DNA of 15,791 nucleotides, taken from assembly GCA_024206355.1 (NCBI GenBank), contig JAAGZM010000284.1, forward strand, positions 1 through 15,791, read 5' to 3'. Positions 15,414 through 15,791 of this stretch are shown in pieces (the stretch's first letter is position 1; each line of letters starts with the position of its first letter). The notes under the pieces are model-generated. The model did no database searches. It had not been told where the DNA came from and saw only the letters and a list, made by a program, of their open reading frames with translations. Source of the DNA: Gammaproteobacteria bacterium (GTDB lineage: Bacteria; Pseudomonadota; Gammaproteobacteria; Enterobacterales; GCA-2746155). A program made the translations under genes and the position numbers.

Positions 15414-15496
15414 TGGTAATAAGGTGTTGCCCATTATAAAGTTCTGGTCAAGTAAGCAACGTAAATTTTCTCGCCTTTTTTTGATTAAGTACATAA

Positions 15497-15619
15497 GGTT
15501 CTGTCGCAAATATCAGGCTATGATAGGATTATCGCTTTTTAAGATAAATAAATGACATTATTTCCTTTAAAGGCAGACATTTTCAACAAGATATGATCCT
15601 GCAGAGCGCTCGTTTGTAA
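15497..15619 (+). mobile_element. Truncated IS6/IS26-family insertion sequence (left end only)
   Basis: GGTTCTGTCGCAAA at 15497-15510 matches my recollection of the terminal inverted repeat of IS6-family elements (GGTTCTGTTGCAAA or GGCACTGTTGCAAA types). About 55 bp further is an ATG (15552). One frame over, 15566-15616 reads FKGRHFQQDMILQSARL and then a stop, which is the characteristic N-terminus of IS6-family transposases. The inward repeat-to-ORF spacing fits that family. The DDE catalytic part and the right inverted repeat are absent from the window, so this is a dead fragment. It lies in the gap between nfuA and a converging acyl-CoA dehydrogenase gene. Family identification is from memory. 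Confidence 0.75.
15552..15619 (+). pseudogene. Transposase gene fragment, IS6 family
   Basis: The start ATG at 15552 opens a frame (MTLFPLKADIF) that is one base out of register with FKGRHFQQDMIL (15566 onward), so a frameshift separates start and body. The body ends at TAA 15617-15619 after about 17 recognisable residues. An intact protein of this family is about 230-240 residues. The rest has been deleted or replaced by AT-rich sequence (15620-15734) in which I see nothing coding. Confidence 0.7.
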
Positions 15620-15734
15620 AGGTGTAGAAATAAAAAAGGTAAATTTTAATTAAATAAATTTATCAGTGTGTGCAATCAACCTGAATCGTAACTTTTTCGT
15701 ATTTTATGATAATTGTCTAACTAATATGCACATT

Positions 15735-15791
15735 CTAATATCGACCAATAGCACTTTTACCAATAATTTCTTTCATTATTTCAGATGTGCC
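15735..15791 (-). CDS. Acyl-CoA dehydrogenase, C-terminal 18 residues (runs off window)
   Basis: From the right edge the minus strand reads GTSEIMKEIIGKSAIGRY and then TAG (15737-15735). The GTsEIMkeiIgrs signature is the standard C-terminus of acyl-CoA dehydrogenases, FAD enzymes of fatty-acid or branched-chain acyl-CoA oxidation. Only this tail is inside the window, so the substrate class cannot be told. The gene converges on nfuA, with the IS6 remnant lying between them. Confidence 0.8.
   Translation of the reverse strand, partial: GTSEIMKEIIGKSAIGRY

Noticed and set aside
15414..15434. Intrinsic terminator after nfuA
   Set aside because: Only an imperfect stem (CCTTA...TAAGG) around the stop codon with no following T run; too weak to call.

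Overview
The window looks like chromosomal DNA from a low-GC gammaproteobacterium. The gmk-rpoZ-spoT-ridA order, a full-length two-domain NfuA and an E. coli-like SpoT all point that way. I cannot name a genus from sequence alone. The outstanding feature is a four-gene minus-strand cyanophycin (multi-L-arginyl-poly-L-aspartate) operon.

Layout. Positions 1-2006 are accessory-like. They hold the 3' part of an unrecognised plus-strand gene, a decayed remnant of a CoA-binding-domain protein (minus), an uncharacterised lipoprotein gene (minus), an AT-rich gap, and a 58-residue Cys/His-containing small protein (plus). Positions 2067-6577 are a plus-strand housekeeping block: gmk, rpoZ (with a good sigma70-like promoter), a hairpin, spoT (TTG start), ridA, and a fusion of a cysteine-less rhodanese-like domain to a SAM-dependent methyltransferase. 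This block meets the next one tail to tail, with stop codons that overlap.

Positions 6574-14608 are the minus-strand cyanophycin operon. In transcription order it encodes a secreted M14 zinc carboxypeptidase-like protein with a C-terminal amidotransferase-like region, cyanophycinase CphB, full-length cyanophycin synthetase CphA, and a shorter Mur-ligase-only paralogue (CphA'-like). CphA makes the polymer from Asp and Arg using ATP. CphB cuts it to beta-Asp-Arg dipeptides. CphA' and the M14 protein are the parts with no clear role. No isoaspartyl dipeptidase is visible here to finish degradation.

Positions 14609-14825 are a divergent promoter region. nfuA (Fe-S carrier) follows at 14826-15413 on plus. 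The right end holds a truncated IS6/IS26-like insertion sequence (left end and broken transposase start) and the last 18 codons of a minus-strand acyl-CoA dehydrogenase running off the window. No tRNA, rRNA, CRISPR array or prophage gene was seen.
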